A DNA stretch of 64,000 nt from JAJTFA01 sp051715425 (GCA_051715425.1 JBPXJS010000052.1:1-64000), one strand, 5' to 3'. Positions 53,046-62,175 are shown, numbered from the stretch's first letter. Numbers and translations: made by a program. Notes: generated by a model not told the origin, from the letters alone.

Positions 53046-54692
53046 CTACTGTTTTATTATTTTTTGTGTGCTTACCACCCTGTTTATATTTACCTGCACC
53101 ACATACAATCCGGGCGTCAGGTGATCAATGTTTATGGATTCGGTTGCAGATACTACCTGCTCAGCAATTACTTCAGTACCTTGAATATTGAATACTTTTA
53201 CCGCTGCCTTCTCTGTTTCTTCTTTCAGGTTTACAGAAAAATGATTGGTTGCAGGATTGGGGTAAATTTGGGCACCCGCCTGCCCCACTTTTTCAACACC
53301 GGTTGATCCGCCAGAACCCAGCTTCAATATCACGTAACCTGTATGATAAGCTCCGTTTGTGCCCGGAGTAGGTAATACAATGGTTCCGAATTTTTCGCCC
53401 TGAATAAATGTTCCGCCAATACAAAGGTTGTTGTTATCGGGTGTGGTTTCAATAATACCGGCATTGCTGGTAATAATGGCATCTGCACCCTGACCATTCC
53501 ACTCTAAGGTTCCGTCACTTGTATAAACCCCGGCTATTACTCCTTTATCCGATTTGGAAACACTATCTGTGGCATTGGTTTGCACATACATAGATGCTAC
53601 CGGATTGATAATAACATACAATTTACCATTTACAACCTTTCCGTATTGCACCCCGTTTGTTTTTAATGTAGCTGTATGGGTACGCAACCAGGCCAATGCT
53701 CCTGTATTGTCCAATTTAACCACGTAACCCACGTTAGGTCTAACAGTAATACCGTTTATAACAGATTCCCAGCCATCATTAAAACCCGTGAAATACATAT
53801 TTCCGCCCGCATCTACACTTACCGATTTAAGATCAGAACCTGAGCGGCCAACCACTGCGGTTTTTACCATTTGAGCAGCACCGCTTGCATTAAATTTTAC
53901 GGCAAAATGGAAATTATCATATACGGCCAATGTAACACTGTTTCCAAATTCTACTGTTCCGTTTCCTGCAGAGGTTGCCCCAACATATACATTGTCTGAT
54001 CCATCTATATCTATTGATTTTGCATAAATGGAACCGTTTTTTGTTAAAGCTGCCCACTGTACCACACCGCTGGTATTAAGCGATGCCACAAACATCTTAT
54101 ACATGGTATTGTTTTGCGTTCTGGGGAAAGAGAATGTTCCAATAGATAGGGAACGCCCTTTGGCATTTCCGGTAATAAATAATTTATCACCTTTAAGCAC
54201 ACCACGGATTGCTTCATCATCTCCTGCAAAACTTGCATCATCATGGGTGGAATTCCATTGCCAGTCTATTGTTCCGGTAGAAGAAATTTTAGCCACATAA
54301 ATATTTGCTGATGCATTAAATGTAGATTTAAGGCTATCCGTTAGGTAATAAACAGTGCCTTTTACAGAGCCCAGCAGATAATTGTTTCCTGCTCCATCAG
54401 TTATTACCTGATTTACTTTAATGCCTGAGATAATGTCTTTTCCTTTAAAAAGAATGGACCAATCTATTGCTCCTGCAGCGCTTATTTTACGAACCACTTT
54501 TGCGATGGTCATTACCGGTGTGGTAAACAAAGAGTCTTTTATCACCACCCTCGATCCGTCATTGCCGAAACCTATAACCTGCATATGGGCATCGCTTGCC
54601 ACATATTGATGCCATGTTGGCGTTTGTGCCTGTAAATCCAAACAAGCCAAAAGAACAGCCACTACAGATGATATATATTTAGTTTTTTTCAT
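53046..54692 (-). CDS. T9SS-exported repeat protein
   Basis: The 548-aa protein has a signal peptide (MKKTKYISSVVAVLLACLDL) and about eight repeats of 50-60 aa with cores such as AKVVRKISAAGAIDWSILFK, VAKISSTGTIDWQWN and KLDNTGALAWLRTH, suggesting a beta-propeller. The C-terminal 75 residues form a T9SS type A sorting domain: AQIYPNPATNHFSVNLK, AAVKVFNIQGTEV, LTPGLYVVQVNI and KIIKQ. It resembles the protein at 10154-11665 in architecture. The partner or substrate is unknown. It is the last of three secreted-protein genes in one run. Confidence 0.85.
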   Translation of the reverse strand: MKKTKYISSVVAVLLACLDLQAQTPTWHQYVASDAHMQVIGFGNDGSRVVIKDSLFTTPVMTIAKVVRKISAAGAIDWSILFKGKDIISGIKVNQVITDGAGNNYLLGSVKGTVYYLTDSLKSTFNASANIYVAKISSTGTIDWQWNSTHDDASFAGDDEAIRGVLKGDKLFITGNAKGRSLSIGTFSFPRTQNNTMYKMFVASLNTSGVVQWAALTKNGSIYAKSIDIDGSDNVYVGATSAGNGTVEFGNSVTLAVYDNFHFAVKFNASGAAQMVKTAVVGRSGSDLKSVSVDAGGNMYFTGFNDGWESVINGITVRPNVGYVVKLDNTGALAWLRTHTATLKTNGVQYGKVVNGKLYVIINPVASMYVQTNATDSVSKSDKGVIAGVYTSDGTLEWNGQGADAIITSNAGIIETTPDNNNLCIGGTFIQGEKFGTIVLPTPGTNGAYHTGYVILKLGSGGSTGVEKVGQAGAQIYPNPATNHFSVNLKEETEKAAVKVFNIQGTEVIAEQVVSATESINIDHLTPGLYVVQVNINRVVSTQKIIKQ

Positions 54693-54709
54693 GTCTCAAT
54701 CAGTTATGC

Positions 54710-55633
54710 TTAGTGTTTTATAAATTTTTTGGTTACCACTGCATCACCGGCCTGTATCTGAATCCAGTACATCCCCTGGCTTAAGTGGCCAATATCAATG
54801 CTGTTGTTTTTGTTTACTTCTTTTGTTGTAATCACTGTTTTCCCGCTCACATCAACAACCCTTACACTGATCAAATCAATCTGTTCAGGAATTTCCACAT
54901 AAATTGATTCTGATGCCGGGTTTGGATATACTGACACATTGCTAAGCGTGTTATCCTCCAGCCCTGTTGGTGTGCTTGCAATAGGCTCATAATAGTAGGC
55001 CGCAGCTATGGTATCACTCAACACATTGTATCCAAACAATTTCTGATAATGTGGTTTAAACTGATAGAACCAAACAACGGTATCGGTATTTGTGCTTTTG
55101 GTATACACCAGCATGGCCACGCTATCATACGTTTTGGTTTTTACTTTTAGGGTACCATATCCGGCATAGTTTACAAACATGCCTCTGTAATTAAGAGTGG
55201 AACCATACGACTGGTTAAACACAATGAGGGTATCGCCTTTTCTTTCAGCGTTGGAACCGGAACCTTTCTGACCAATTAAATGCAGGTGATCTCCTTTGTC
55301 TTCATAAAAATCCATTGGGTTGAGGTTAATATCCGGAGCGCCTATATTCAGCATTTCCACATAAGATGTAGAAGGAAAACTGTCACGCAGGGATTGTTTT
55401 ACCCCTGAAAGCGCAAGGATTTTATAACCTGCCAATGGAGTGGTGGTAATGCTGCTAAAATCCCACACCTTATCAGCACCGGTCTGCGCCTTGCTTAAGC
55501 CGGATAAAGATGTTACCCTTAACATTTGGTATTCGGTGCCCACTGGTGGCAATGTTTTGCTCATGGTTACCTGAGCACTTAGTGGAGCATAAGCGATGCA
55601 TAAAGCTCCGAGAAGCAGTAATTGTTTTTTCAT
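54710..55633 (-). CDS. T9SS-exported protein of unknown function
   Basis: The 307-aa protein has a signal peptide (MKKQLLLLGALCIAYAPLSA) and a central domain of about 200 aa with no motif I can name (VWDFSSITTTPLAGYKIL, DFYEDKGDHLHLIGQKGSGS). It ends in a T9SS type A sorting domain: SVYPNPASESIYVEIPEQ, VRVVDVSGKTVI, LSQGMYWIQIQAG and VTKKFIKH. Short spacing to both neighbours (17 and 22 bp) suggests one transcript. Confidence 0.85.
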   Translation of the reverse strand: MKKQLLLLGALCIAYAPLSAQVTMSKTLPPVGTEYQMLRVTSLSGLSKAQTGADKVWDFSSITTTPLAGYKILALSGVKQSLRDSFPSTSYVEMLNIGAPDINLNPMDFYEDKGDHLHLIGQKGSGSNAERKGDTLIVFNQSYGSTLNYRGMFVNYAGYGTLKVKTKTYDSVAMLVYTKSTNTDTVVWFYQFKPHYQKLFGYNVLSDTIAAAYYYEPIASTPTGLEDNTLSNVSVYPNPASESIYVEIPEQIDLISVRVVDVSGKTVITTKEVNKNNSIDIGHLSQGMYWIQIQAGDAVVTKKFIKH

Positions 55634-55655
55634 GGTTTTGTTTATTTGTTAGGTT

Positions 55656-56687
55656 CTATTTTTGGTACTTTTTTATGCCTTCTGTAAGATAGGTGCAAAG
55701 CGGATCGGCAAGACCCAGCACCACATTGTCAAATCCATTGGCATTTAATTTTTGTGTTTCCGGATCTTTTTTGCGGCTGTTGTAAATAATAATATCCGGT
55801 TGAAAACGGGTGGCACAATAAAACTGACCTCTTCTGTAGAACAGGGGCTTTTTACCTCCTTCTTCCACCTGCAAAGGGTTGGGCCCCATTAAAATCATAT
55901 TGGCATTTTGCAATACAATACGTGTATCTTTTGGCTGATAAATGGTGAAATAAACAATCAGTACCGCATCAACACCCAGTTTCGAGGCCAGATCATATCC
56001 TATAGAGTTTTGCATGTTCTCATCATCCAGCATGAGCATGGTTTGTTTGTCGGTAATTTTTTTGTTGTAATCCATGGTAGATAACATGCCCGATTTGGAA
56101 TAATTATCAAAAGGTTCATATATAATATCCAACGGTTTGGTTCCTTCAGGCCATGCGTAAACAGTGGTGTGGTCGGCACTGCCCAGGTTTTTAATAAAGT
56201 TGTTAAACTTATCGTGTTTCACAGAAAAACTTTCGAGGTATTGTTTCTTTTCTTCGGTATCCAGAAACTGTTCGGGCAATAACAGGTCCATACCATTTGC
56301 CTTAAATTTTTCAATCAGCTTATCAATGCTGGAGTAAAAAAATCCGTCAACAATGGCAGATGCCGACCCTTTAGACAATCCCCTCGTTTTAGTTACCGTG
56401 GTAGTGGAAACATAAGTCATTCCTTCGCTGGAGTAGCTGTACTTTTTGGTAAGTCCCGGATCGAAAGTAAAAAAGGAAACCAGGGCTACTCTCTTGGGTG
56501 TAGCCTTCATCAGTTTTAAACTGGCACTGTAACCGCCACCATTTTTCGCCTTGCGGCCTTCTGTTGGGAAATTAAAAACTGTTTTTTTTGCTACTTTTTC
56601 TACTGAAGGATAATCTTCAGGCAATTCATTTTGGGCATAAACAAACAGGCTTAAACATATGCCTGCTGTAAGAAATAAAGTTTTCAT
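55656..56687 (-). CDS. Secreted protein of unknown function
   Basis: The 343-aa protein has a signal peptide (MKTLFLTAGICLSLFVYA) and no sorting domain, so it may stay in the periplasm or outer membrane. Sequence includes VALVSFFTFDPGLTKKYSYS, KLGVDAVLIVYFTIYQPKDT and GQFYCATRFQPDIIIYNSRK. The arrangement of beta-strands and the AVLIVYFTI-like segment recall lipid- or nucleotide-binding alpha/beta folds, but I cannot name a family. It is first in the run of three secreted-protein genes. Confidence 0.7.
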   Translation of the reverse strand: MKTLFLTAGICLSLFVYAQNELPEDYPSVEKVAKKTVFNFPTEGRKAKNGGGYSASLKLMKATPKRVALVSFFTFDPGLTKKYSYSSEGMTYVSTTTVTKTRGLSKGSASAIVDGFFYSSIDKLIEKFKANGMDLLLPEQFLDTEEKKQYLESFSVKHDKFNNFIKNLGSADHTTVYAWPEGTKPLDIIYEPFDNYSKSGMLSTMDYNKKITDKQTMLMLDDENMQNSIGYDLASKLGVDAVLIVYFTIYQPKDTRIVLQNANMILMGPNPLQVEEGGKKPLFYRRGQFYCATRFQPDIIIYNSRKKDPETQKLNANGFDNVVLGLADPLCTYLTEGIKKYQK

Positions 56688-56858
56688 AGTTGGTTGTTGT
56701 TAGGTTTATCAAACCACCGGCTTGCGCTCTTTGATTTGATGCTACAAAACAACAACAGATTACCTACCTGATTCAATACGCTAACTTGCGTATTATCACA
56801 ACCAGCCCATTTTTACATGGCCCGATTATTAAAAAACAAACGAAATAAATAAATGAAA

Positions 56859-58166
56859 TTAGTCTTCCTGGGTCCAGTTGGCGCGGTCCATGGGGCTAAA
56901 CTGCCATGGTGCCTGGTTGTTTTCGAGGTTGCTAAACATATTATTAAGAGAACCCGGAGCTGATGATTGTTCCATTACTTTATACCTGCGCATCTCTACA
57001 ATAATTTCCATCGGATTAATATTTACCGGACAAGCTTCCACACATGCGTTGCAGGTATTACACGCCCACAATTCTTCTTCGCTTATATAACTGTGCAGGT
57101 TTTTTCCATCATCAACAAAAGTTCCATTGTTGGCATCAATATTTTTTCCAACTTCTTCCAAACGGTCGCGTGTATCCATCATCACTTTTCTTGGTGATAA
57201 TAATTTGCCTGTAATATTTTGAGGGCAACTGCTGGTGCATCGTCCGCACTCTGTGCAGGTGTACGCATCCATCAGGTTTTTCCAGTTAAGGTCCTGCACA
57301 TCTTTAACTCCAAAACTGGTGGGCGGCTGATAACCCTCCGGAGTAGCAGCTGCAGGATCGAGCATCAGTTTTACTTCCTGAGTAACGCTGGCCATATTAT
57401 TAAGGTTTCCTTTGGCTTTGAGGTTGGAGTAAAACGTATTAGGAAAAGCCATAATAATATGAAAGTGCTTGCTAAACGGCAGGTAATTCATAAAAGCAAA
57501 AATGCCCAGAATATGGAACCACCATGCCGCTCTTTCTATTAAAATAAGGGTAGCATCGGAAAAGCCGCTAAACAGGGGAGCCAATAACCATCCGCTCACC
57601 GGAAAAGCACCTGCCTGCGTATAATGCGCAACACCTCGTGATTGCAAAATCTGATCGGCTGCATTCATTTTAAGCAAAGCACCCATTAAAACAATTTCTA
57701 TAAACAATATGGTGGTGGCATCTTTATTTGGAAACCCTTTGAGTTCGGGGCTTTGAAAGCGGGCCAGTTTTACCATATGCCTTCTTAAAAGGAAAATAAT
57801 ACAAGCCAGCAGCACCCCAAATGCAAGCAGCTCAAAAAAACCAATGGCTATATTGTACACAGGACCTAAGAAGGAAAGTACCCGGTGTGTGCCAAAAATA
57901 CCGTCAATAAGAATTTCCAGCACCTCGATATTAATCAGTACAAAACCAATATAAACGATTAAATGCAGGATAAAAGGCACCGGCCTTGCAGCCATTTTGG
58001 TTTGTCCGAAAGCCACTTTAAGCATGGTTTTCCAGCGCTCGGGTTTGTTGTCACTAAGGTCTATATCCTTGCCTAAGAGGATGTTTCTGCGGATTTTACC
58101 CAGGTTTTTGGCAAACAGATAGATGGCCACCCCCGAAACAAGAACAAATATTAGCTGTGCAATCAT
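56859..58166 (-). CDS. Membrane-bound 4Fe-4S electron-transfer protein (HdrC/NarI-like fusion)
   Basis: The 435-aa protein has about five transmembrane helices in residues 1-250 (NarI-like, possible heme b) and then two [4Fe-4S] motifs, CTECGRCTSSCPQNITGK and CNTCNACVEACPVNINPM, near 310 and 370. This layout is known from membrane redox complexes that pass electrons between quinone and a CCG-domain subunit. The probable partner is the CCG protein at 52158-52946, usually found beside such proteins in Bacteroidota. Three secreted-protein genes are interposed here. The electron donor and acceptor are unknown. Confidence 0.82.
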   Translation of the reverse strand: MIAQLIFVLVSGVAIYLFAKNLGKIRRNILLGKDIDLSDNKPERWKTMLKVAFGQTKMAARPVPFILHLIVYIGFVLINIEVLEILIDGIFGTHRVLSFLGPVYNIAIGFFELLAFGVLLACIIFLLRRHMVKLARFQSPELKGFPNKDATTILFIEIVLMGALLKMNAADQILQSRGVAHYTQAGAFPVSGWLLAPLFSGFSDATLILIERAAWWFHILGIFAFMNYLPFSKHFHIIMAFPNTFYSNLKAKGNLNNMASVTQEVKLMLDPAAATPEGYQPPTSFGVKDVQDLNWKNLMDAYTCTECGRCTSSCPQNITGKLLSPRKVMMDTRDRLEEVGKNIDANNGTFVDDGKNLHSYISEEELWACNTCNACVEACPVNINPMEIIVEMRRYKVMEQSSAPGSLNNMFSNLENNQAPWQFSPMDRANWTQED

Positions 58167-58249
58167 AATGGTAAATGCTGTGCTACAATTATAAAAAAAA
58201 GAACCGACACCCCGTGTGCTTTATAAAACAGGCTTTTTTTTACATTTTT

Positions 58250-58280
58250 TTTGGACAAAATAATAAAAGCAATAGATTTG
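58250..58280 (+). promoter_or_regulatory. Promoter of tRNA-Phe
   Basis: TTTG at 58250-58253 and TAGATTTG at 58273-58280 with a 19-bp spacer are a textbook Bacteroidota promoter. The transcript should start near 58286, about 10 nt before the tRNA. Confidence 0.75.
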
Positions 58281-58295
58281 CAGCCCCAACAATAT

Positions 58296-58368
58296 GGTGC
58301 GGTAGCTCAGTTGGTAGAGCAAAAGACTGAAAATCTTTGTGTCGGGGGTTCGATTCCCTCCCACACCA
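58296..58368 (+). tRNA. tRNA-Phe (GAA anticodon)
   Basis: The sequence folds as a 73-nt cloverleaf: acceptor GGTGCGG/CCACACC, D-stem GCTC/GAGC, anticodon stem AAAGA/TCTTT with loop CTGAAAA, T-stem GGGGG/CCCTC and discriminator A. CCA is not encoded. The acceptor has one C-A mismatch at pair 5-68 and the T-stem one G-T pair. GAA reads UUU and UUC. A hairpin follows 10 nt later. Confidence 0.95.
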
Positions 58369-58378
58369 CAAACAAAAA

Positions 58379-58409
58379 AAGGCTGACCCTCATGGTCGGC
58401 CTTAATTTT
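58379..58409 (+). terminator. Terminator after tRNA-Phe, ending at the ruvX start
   Basis: AAGGCTGACC pairs with GGTCGGCCTT (10 bp, one T-G) around CTCAT, followed by AATTTT that runs directly into the ATG at 58410. It probably ends the tRNA transcript, but it leaves no room for a separate ruvX promoter. Confidence 0.7.
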
Positions 58410-58829
58410 ATGGGTCGAATACTGGCTGTAGACTATGGAACCAAACGATGCGGGATAGCCGTTACAGACCCTTTACAGCTTATTGCCAACACCCTCTGCA
58501 CGGTAGAAACAAAAAAACTTCAGCCCTTTTTAAAAGAGTATATGGCCAGGGAACCTGTTGATACCATCGTAGTGGGTAAGCCACTGCAACTGGATGGGAG
58601 CGAAACACACTCCTCTCAACATATAGAAAAATTTGTACTTTCGCTGCGCCAGCTTTATCCCACAATAACTATTGAGCAGGTGGATGAGCGTTTTACTTCG
58701 GCCATTGCCCAGCGGGCTTTGCTGGAAATGGGGTTAAAGAAAAAAGACAGGCAAAAAAAAGAACATATAGATCAGGTAAGTGCCACCATTATCCTGCAAA
58801 CCTATATGGAAATGAAAAACGGACTTTAA
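58410..58829 (+). CDS. ruvX: Putative Holliday junction resolvase / pre-16S rRNA nuclease YqgF
   Basis: The 139-aa RNase H-fold protein begins MGRILAVDYGTKRCGIAVTD with the first catalytic Asp, and has VVGKPLQLDGSETHSSQ, EQVDERFTSAIAQRALLEMG and the last acidic site in KKDRQKKEHIDQVSATIILQ. YqgF/RuvX is implicated in 16S rRNA 5'-end maturation. Starts further upstream would translate the tRNA gene (the giveaway AVAQLVEQ peptide) and are wrong. A hairpin ends at the start codon, so expression probably depends on read-through from the tRNA. def follows after 16 bp. Confidence 0.93.
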   Translation: MGRILAVDYGTKRCGIAVTDPLQLIANTLCTVETKKLQPFLKEYMAREPVDTIVVGKPLQLDGSETHSSQHIEKFVLSLRQLYPTITIEQVDERFTSAIAQRALLEMGLKKKDRQKKEHIDQVSATIILQTYMEMKNGL

Positions 58830-58845
58830 ATAATAATACGGATAC

Positions 58846-59400
58846 ATGATTTTACCCATTGTAGCCTTTGGCGACCCGGTTTTAAGAAAAAAAGGAATAA
58901 ACATTACCCCCGGTTATGACGGGCTTGATTTGCTTATTGACAGTATGTTTGAAACCATGTATGCTTCACACGGTGTAGGGTTGGCAGCCCCGCAGATTGG
59001 CAAATCCATTAACCTGTTTATTATGGATACTTCTCCTTTTGAAGACGAGAAATACCCGGCCTTAAAAAAAGTTTTTATCAATACCGAAATACTGGACGAA
59101 ACAGGAGAGAAATGGGAATATGAGGAAGGTTGCCTGAGTATACCACATATCAGAGAAAATGTAAAAAGGCATCCCAACCTGCGGGTAAGGTATCAGGATG
59201 AGCACTTTAATACTGTTGAAGAAACCTATGATGGCATTGCAGCCAGGGTAATACAACATGAGTACGACCATTGCCAGGGCAAACTGTTTGTTGACCATTT
59301 ATCGGAGTTAAAAAAACGCTTACTCAAAAACAAACTCATTAATATTTCAAAAGGAGCCGTAAAGGTGGATTACAAAATGAGGTTTCCGGCTACACGTTAA
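58846..59400 (+). CDS. def: Peptide deformylase
   Basis: The 184-aa metalloenzyme has all three motifs: GVGLAAPQIG, EEGCLSIPHI with the metal-binding Cys, and QHEYDHCQGKLFVDHLS with the HExxH-type His pair and catalytic Glu. It removes formyl groups from new protein N-termini. It lies 16 bp after ruvX, a neighbour pair seen in many Bacteroidota. Confidence 0.96.
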   Translation: MILPIVAFGDPVLRKKGINITPGYDGLDLLIDSMFETMYASHGVGLAAPQIGKSINLFIMDTSPFEDEKYPALKKVFINTEILDETGEKWEYEEGCLSIPHIRENVKRHPNLRVRYQDEHFNTVEETYDGIAARVIQHEYDHCQGKLFVDHLSELKKRLLKNKLINISKGAVKVDYKMRFPATR

Positions 59401-59474
59401 GGGTGTTTTTTTACCTTGGGTTGCAAACAACCTGCACAGCAGTAGTATATTTTGCAAAACAGTTATTTAAAAAT

Positions 59475-59511
59475 CGCATTTTGCTGTTTTAAGTAAATTT
59501 CGCATTTTGCT
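59475..59511 (+). promoter_or_regulatory. Direct repeat in the acyl-CoA ligase upstream region
   Basis: CGCATTTTGCT occurs at 59475-59485 and 59501-59511, 26 bp apart. A palindromic TTTTGCAAAA lies just upstream (about 59451-59460). The spacing is close to two and a half helical turns. It may be an operator for a fatty-acid-responsive regulator; this is inference from position only. Confidence 0.35.
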
Positions 59512-59534
59512 TACTTGCCACAAAATTCAACGCC

Positions 59535-61415
59535 ATGTCACAAACATTTAATTCGCTTCATTACTATTTCAGAAATGCAGCTCACCACATTAAAGGCTTA
59601 GACAGTATTTATCTTCTTGAAAAAAAGAAGGACCATTGGGAAGAGCTTAGTTACAGAGAGGTGTTGAGGCAGGTAAATGCCATCTCGGCTTTTTTAATGG
59701 AGAAGGGATTTAAGAAGCAGGACAATATTGCACTGATTATAGAAAACTGCCCTGAATATATTTGTTTTGATCAGGCATTGATGCAACTGGGACTGGTAAA
59801 TGTATCCATCTATCCCACCCTCTCTGAAGCCGAAGTGGAGTATATTATCAATAATGCGGAAGCAAAAGCGATTTTAATTGGTACCCCTTTTTTATGGAGG
59901 AAAATAAATAAGATAAAAGCCAATTGCCCTACACTGGAATTGCTGATTACCGCATTCGACTCTGATAAAAAAGCAGAAGGAGGCATTACCTATAAAGATA
60001 TGGTGAACCAGGGAGAAGCCCTGTATGCGGGCCATAAAGAAGCTATTGAAACCCGATTGGCCTCCATTACACGCGATGATCTTTCCTGCCTGCTTTACAC
60101 CTCAGGAACCACAGGAAAACCCAAAGGAGCCATGCTTACCCATAATAATTTTATCACCAACGTGGAAATGGCCATAGACCTGATGCCTATTGTAAATAAA
60201 GATTTCAGGTTTCTTTCCTTTTTACCGATGTGCCATGTGTATGAACGCACGGCAACTTATTACCTGAGCACTATTGTAGGATCTCAGATTGCTTTTGCAC
60301 AAAGCCTGGAAGCGCTTTCCGGAAATATTATAGAAACCAAACCAACGGCCATACTTACGGTACCACGCCTGCTGGAAAGAATTGAAGAGCGGGTTAGAAA
60401 AAATGTAACCCAAAAAGGAGGCTTTAGTTTACAAATTTTTAACTGGGCATTTAAAGCGGGTGAAGAAAGACGTATTAACAAAGAAGAAGGGCGAAGCAAT
60501 GGTTTGTTGCTAAATGTAAAGCTTGCCATTGCAGAAAAACTGGTATTCTCGAAAATAAAGGCACGCCTTGGAGGAAACATGAGAATAATGATTTCCGGTG
60601 GTGGTGCCATGCCAAAACATGTGGGCGAATTTTTTGGCAATATGGGAGTTACCGTTTGCGAAGGTTATGGCCTTACAGAAACATCGCCCCTGGTATGCGT
60701 AAACGAGTCTGACCGTCAGGTTTTCGGAGCCGTTGGCCGTATCGGAAAAGGTTGTGAGGTAGCTATACAGAATCCGGACACCAAAGAAATTATAACCATA
60801 CAAACCAATACATCCTTTAACCCAACTTTTGAAAGTGCGGAAGGAGAAATTCTGGTAAGGGGAAACAATGTGATGAAAGGATACTGGCGCATGCCTGAAG
60901 CAACAGCCGAAGCTATTGATAAGGATGCATGGTTGCATACAGGTGATGTTGGGAAATTTTATAAGGGTTACCTCAAAATTACTGATCGTATTAAAAATAT
61001 TCTGGTAAACTCTTTTGGGAAAAACGTGTATCCAACACCCATTGAAAATACCTACCTTAAATCGCCAAAAATTGAACAGATTTTTCTGATTGGCGATAAA
61101 CAGGAATACCTTACTGCCATTGTTATCCCATCTAAAGAAGAGATGAAGGATACCTTTAAGTTTAACGATGCCTATTTTGAGCAGCCTGATGATTTTATTA
61201 CCGATGAGGAAATAGTAAAATGGATTGAGGCTGATATGAGGGAGTACGAGAAAGACCTTGGAAAATTTGAACGGGTAAAACACTTTATCATAAAAAGGCG
61301 TCCGTTTAGTTTGGAAGCAGGTGAAATGACTCCAACACAAAAAGCCAAGCGCAAAGTAATTGAACAAAAATACGCAGAGCAGATTGAAGCCATGTATGCA
61401 CTAACGGTGATATAG
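59535..61415 (+). CDS. Long-chain acyl-CoA ligase
   Basis: The 626-aa adenylate-forming enzyme has P-loop LLYTSGTTGKPKGAMLTHNN, the GYGLTETSPLVCVNES motif, WLHTGDVGKFYKGYLKITDR and, towards the end, a C-terminal lysine in MTPTQKAKRKVIEQ. The first 120 residues and the ~630-aa length fit long-chain enzymes of the FadD15/AMP-binding class rather than MenE. It activates fatty acids with CoA for lipid synthesis or breakdown. It has its own upstream region with direct repeats, and the next gene starts in its stop codon. Confidence 0.9.
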   Translation: MSQTFNSLHYYFRNAAHHIKGLDSIYLLEKKKDHWEELSYREVLRQVNAISAFLMEKGFKKQDNIALIIENCPEYICFDQALMQLGLVNVSIYPTLSEAEVEYIINNAEAKAILIGTPFLWRKINKIKANCPTLELLITAFDSDKKAEGGITYKDMVNQGEALYAGHKEAIETRLASITRDDLSCLLYTSGTTGKPKGAMLTHNNFITNVEMAIDLMPIVNKDFRFLSFLPMCHVYERTATYYLSTIVGSQIAFAQSLEALSGNIIETKPTAILTVPRLLERIEERVRKNVTQKGGFSLQIFNWAFKAGEERRINKEEGRSNGLLLNVKLAIAEKLVFSKIKARLGGNMRIMISGGGAMPKHVGEFFGNMGVTVCEGYGLTETSPLVCVNESDRQVFGAVGRIGKGCEVAIQNPDTKEIITIQTNTSFNPTFESAEGEILVRGNNVMKGYWRMPEATAEAIDKDAWLHTGDVGKFYKGYLKITDRIKNILVNSFGKNVYPTPIENTYLKSPKIEQIFLIGDKQEYLTAIVIPSKEEMKDTFKFNDAYFEQPDDFITDEEIVKWIEADMREYEKDLGKFERVKHFIIKRRPFSLEAGEMTPTQKAKRKVIEQKYAEQIEAMYALTVI

Positions 61416-62173
61416 TGACCCGTGCACAAATAATATGGATTACCCTGTTGCTGATATCGGGTAAAAGCTGGTGCCAGCAACGTTTTTTGCCTGATTCCTT
61501 ATTTCTTAAAAGCGGTAATATTTTTGCCGAAGGAGGTATTTCCTTTGCGGTATCGGATTATGGTGCTGCCGAGCTTACCAGGGCTGCCGGGTTTGCCACA
61601 ACGGGTTTTTGCTTTAAAACCGGCCTGAGTTACGAAGCACTGCCTTATATGGGATTTGGTTTACAGTATATGTATAACAACAATCCTTTTGATGCTTCAA
61701 CTTACCTGAGTAAGACAGCACAGGCAGCATCGGCACAAACAAACGGAAACCTGATTTATACCGCCTATACATCCGACCCATGGATACTGCATGGGGTGCT
61801 GTTTGGGGTGTGTTTTCCCGTGAGAAGTTATAACACAACAGTTACACTTGGTATTTATGCCGGTTTTTTAAATGCCACCTTACCCACCAGCACACTTGAG
61901 TATACGGTGCGCTCCACCGGTGCCAAGGGGAAAGATTATTTTTATGAAGCCACCGCTGCTGATGCCGGTTATTCTTTTCAACTGGGTATTAGACGCAGGT
62001 TATGGCGCGACTTTTTGATTTGCGGGAAGGCCGAATTTTTGTATACAGAGCAGGAATTTAACTACCTTATTGTTACAGATTTAATAAACGGCTATTCTTA
62101 CCGCCTTCCCGACTATACCCAATATTATCACATCATTAACCTTCATGCAGGAATTGCCTGGCAGTTCAGATAA
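61415..62173 (+). CDS. Outer-membrane protein of unknown function
   Basis: The 252-aa protein starts at GTG 61415, sharing one base with the acyl-CoA ligase stop (TAG then GTG). A signal peptide (IIWITLLLISGKSWCQ) is followed by about ten amphipathic strands such as YMGFGLQYMYNNNPFD and AGYSFQLGIRRRLWRDFLIC, ending in the aromatic strand LHAGIAWQFR, which is typical of outer-membrane barrels. I do not recognise a family. Coupling to the ligase suggests a link to fatty-acid uptake, but this is inference. Confidence 0.7.
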   Translation: MTRAQIIWITLLLISGKSWCQQRFLPDSLFLKSGNIFAEGGISFAVSDYGAAELTRAAGFATTGFCFKTGLSYEALPYMGFGLQYMYNNNPFDASTYLSKTAQAASAQTNGNLIYTAYTSDPWILHGVLFGVCFPVRSYNTTVTLGIYAGFLNATLPTSTLEYTVRSTGAKGKDYFYEATAADAGYSFQLGIRRRLWRDFLICGKAEFLYTEQEFNYLIVTDLINGYSYRLPDYTQYYHIINLHAGIAWQFR

Positions 62174-62175
62174 AA

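Noticed and set aside
58251..58409. In-frame N-terminal extension of RuvX containing AVAQLVEQ
   Set aside because: It is the translation of the tRNA-Phe gene, a well-known annotation artefact. RuvX begins at ATG 58410.
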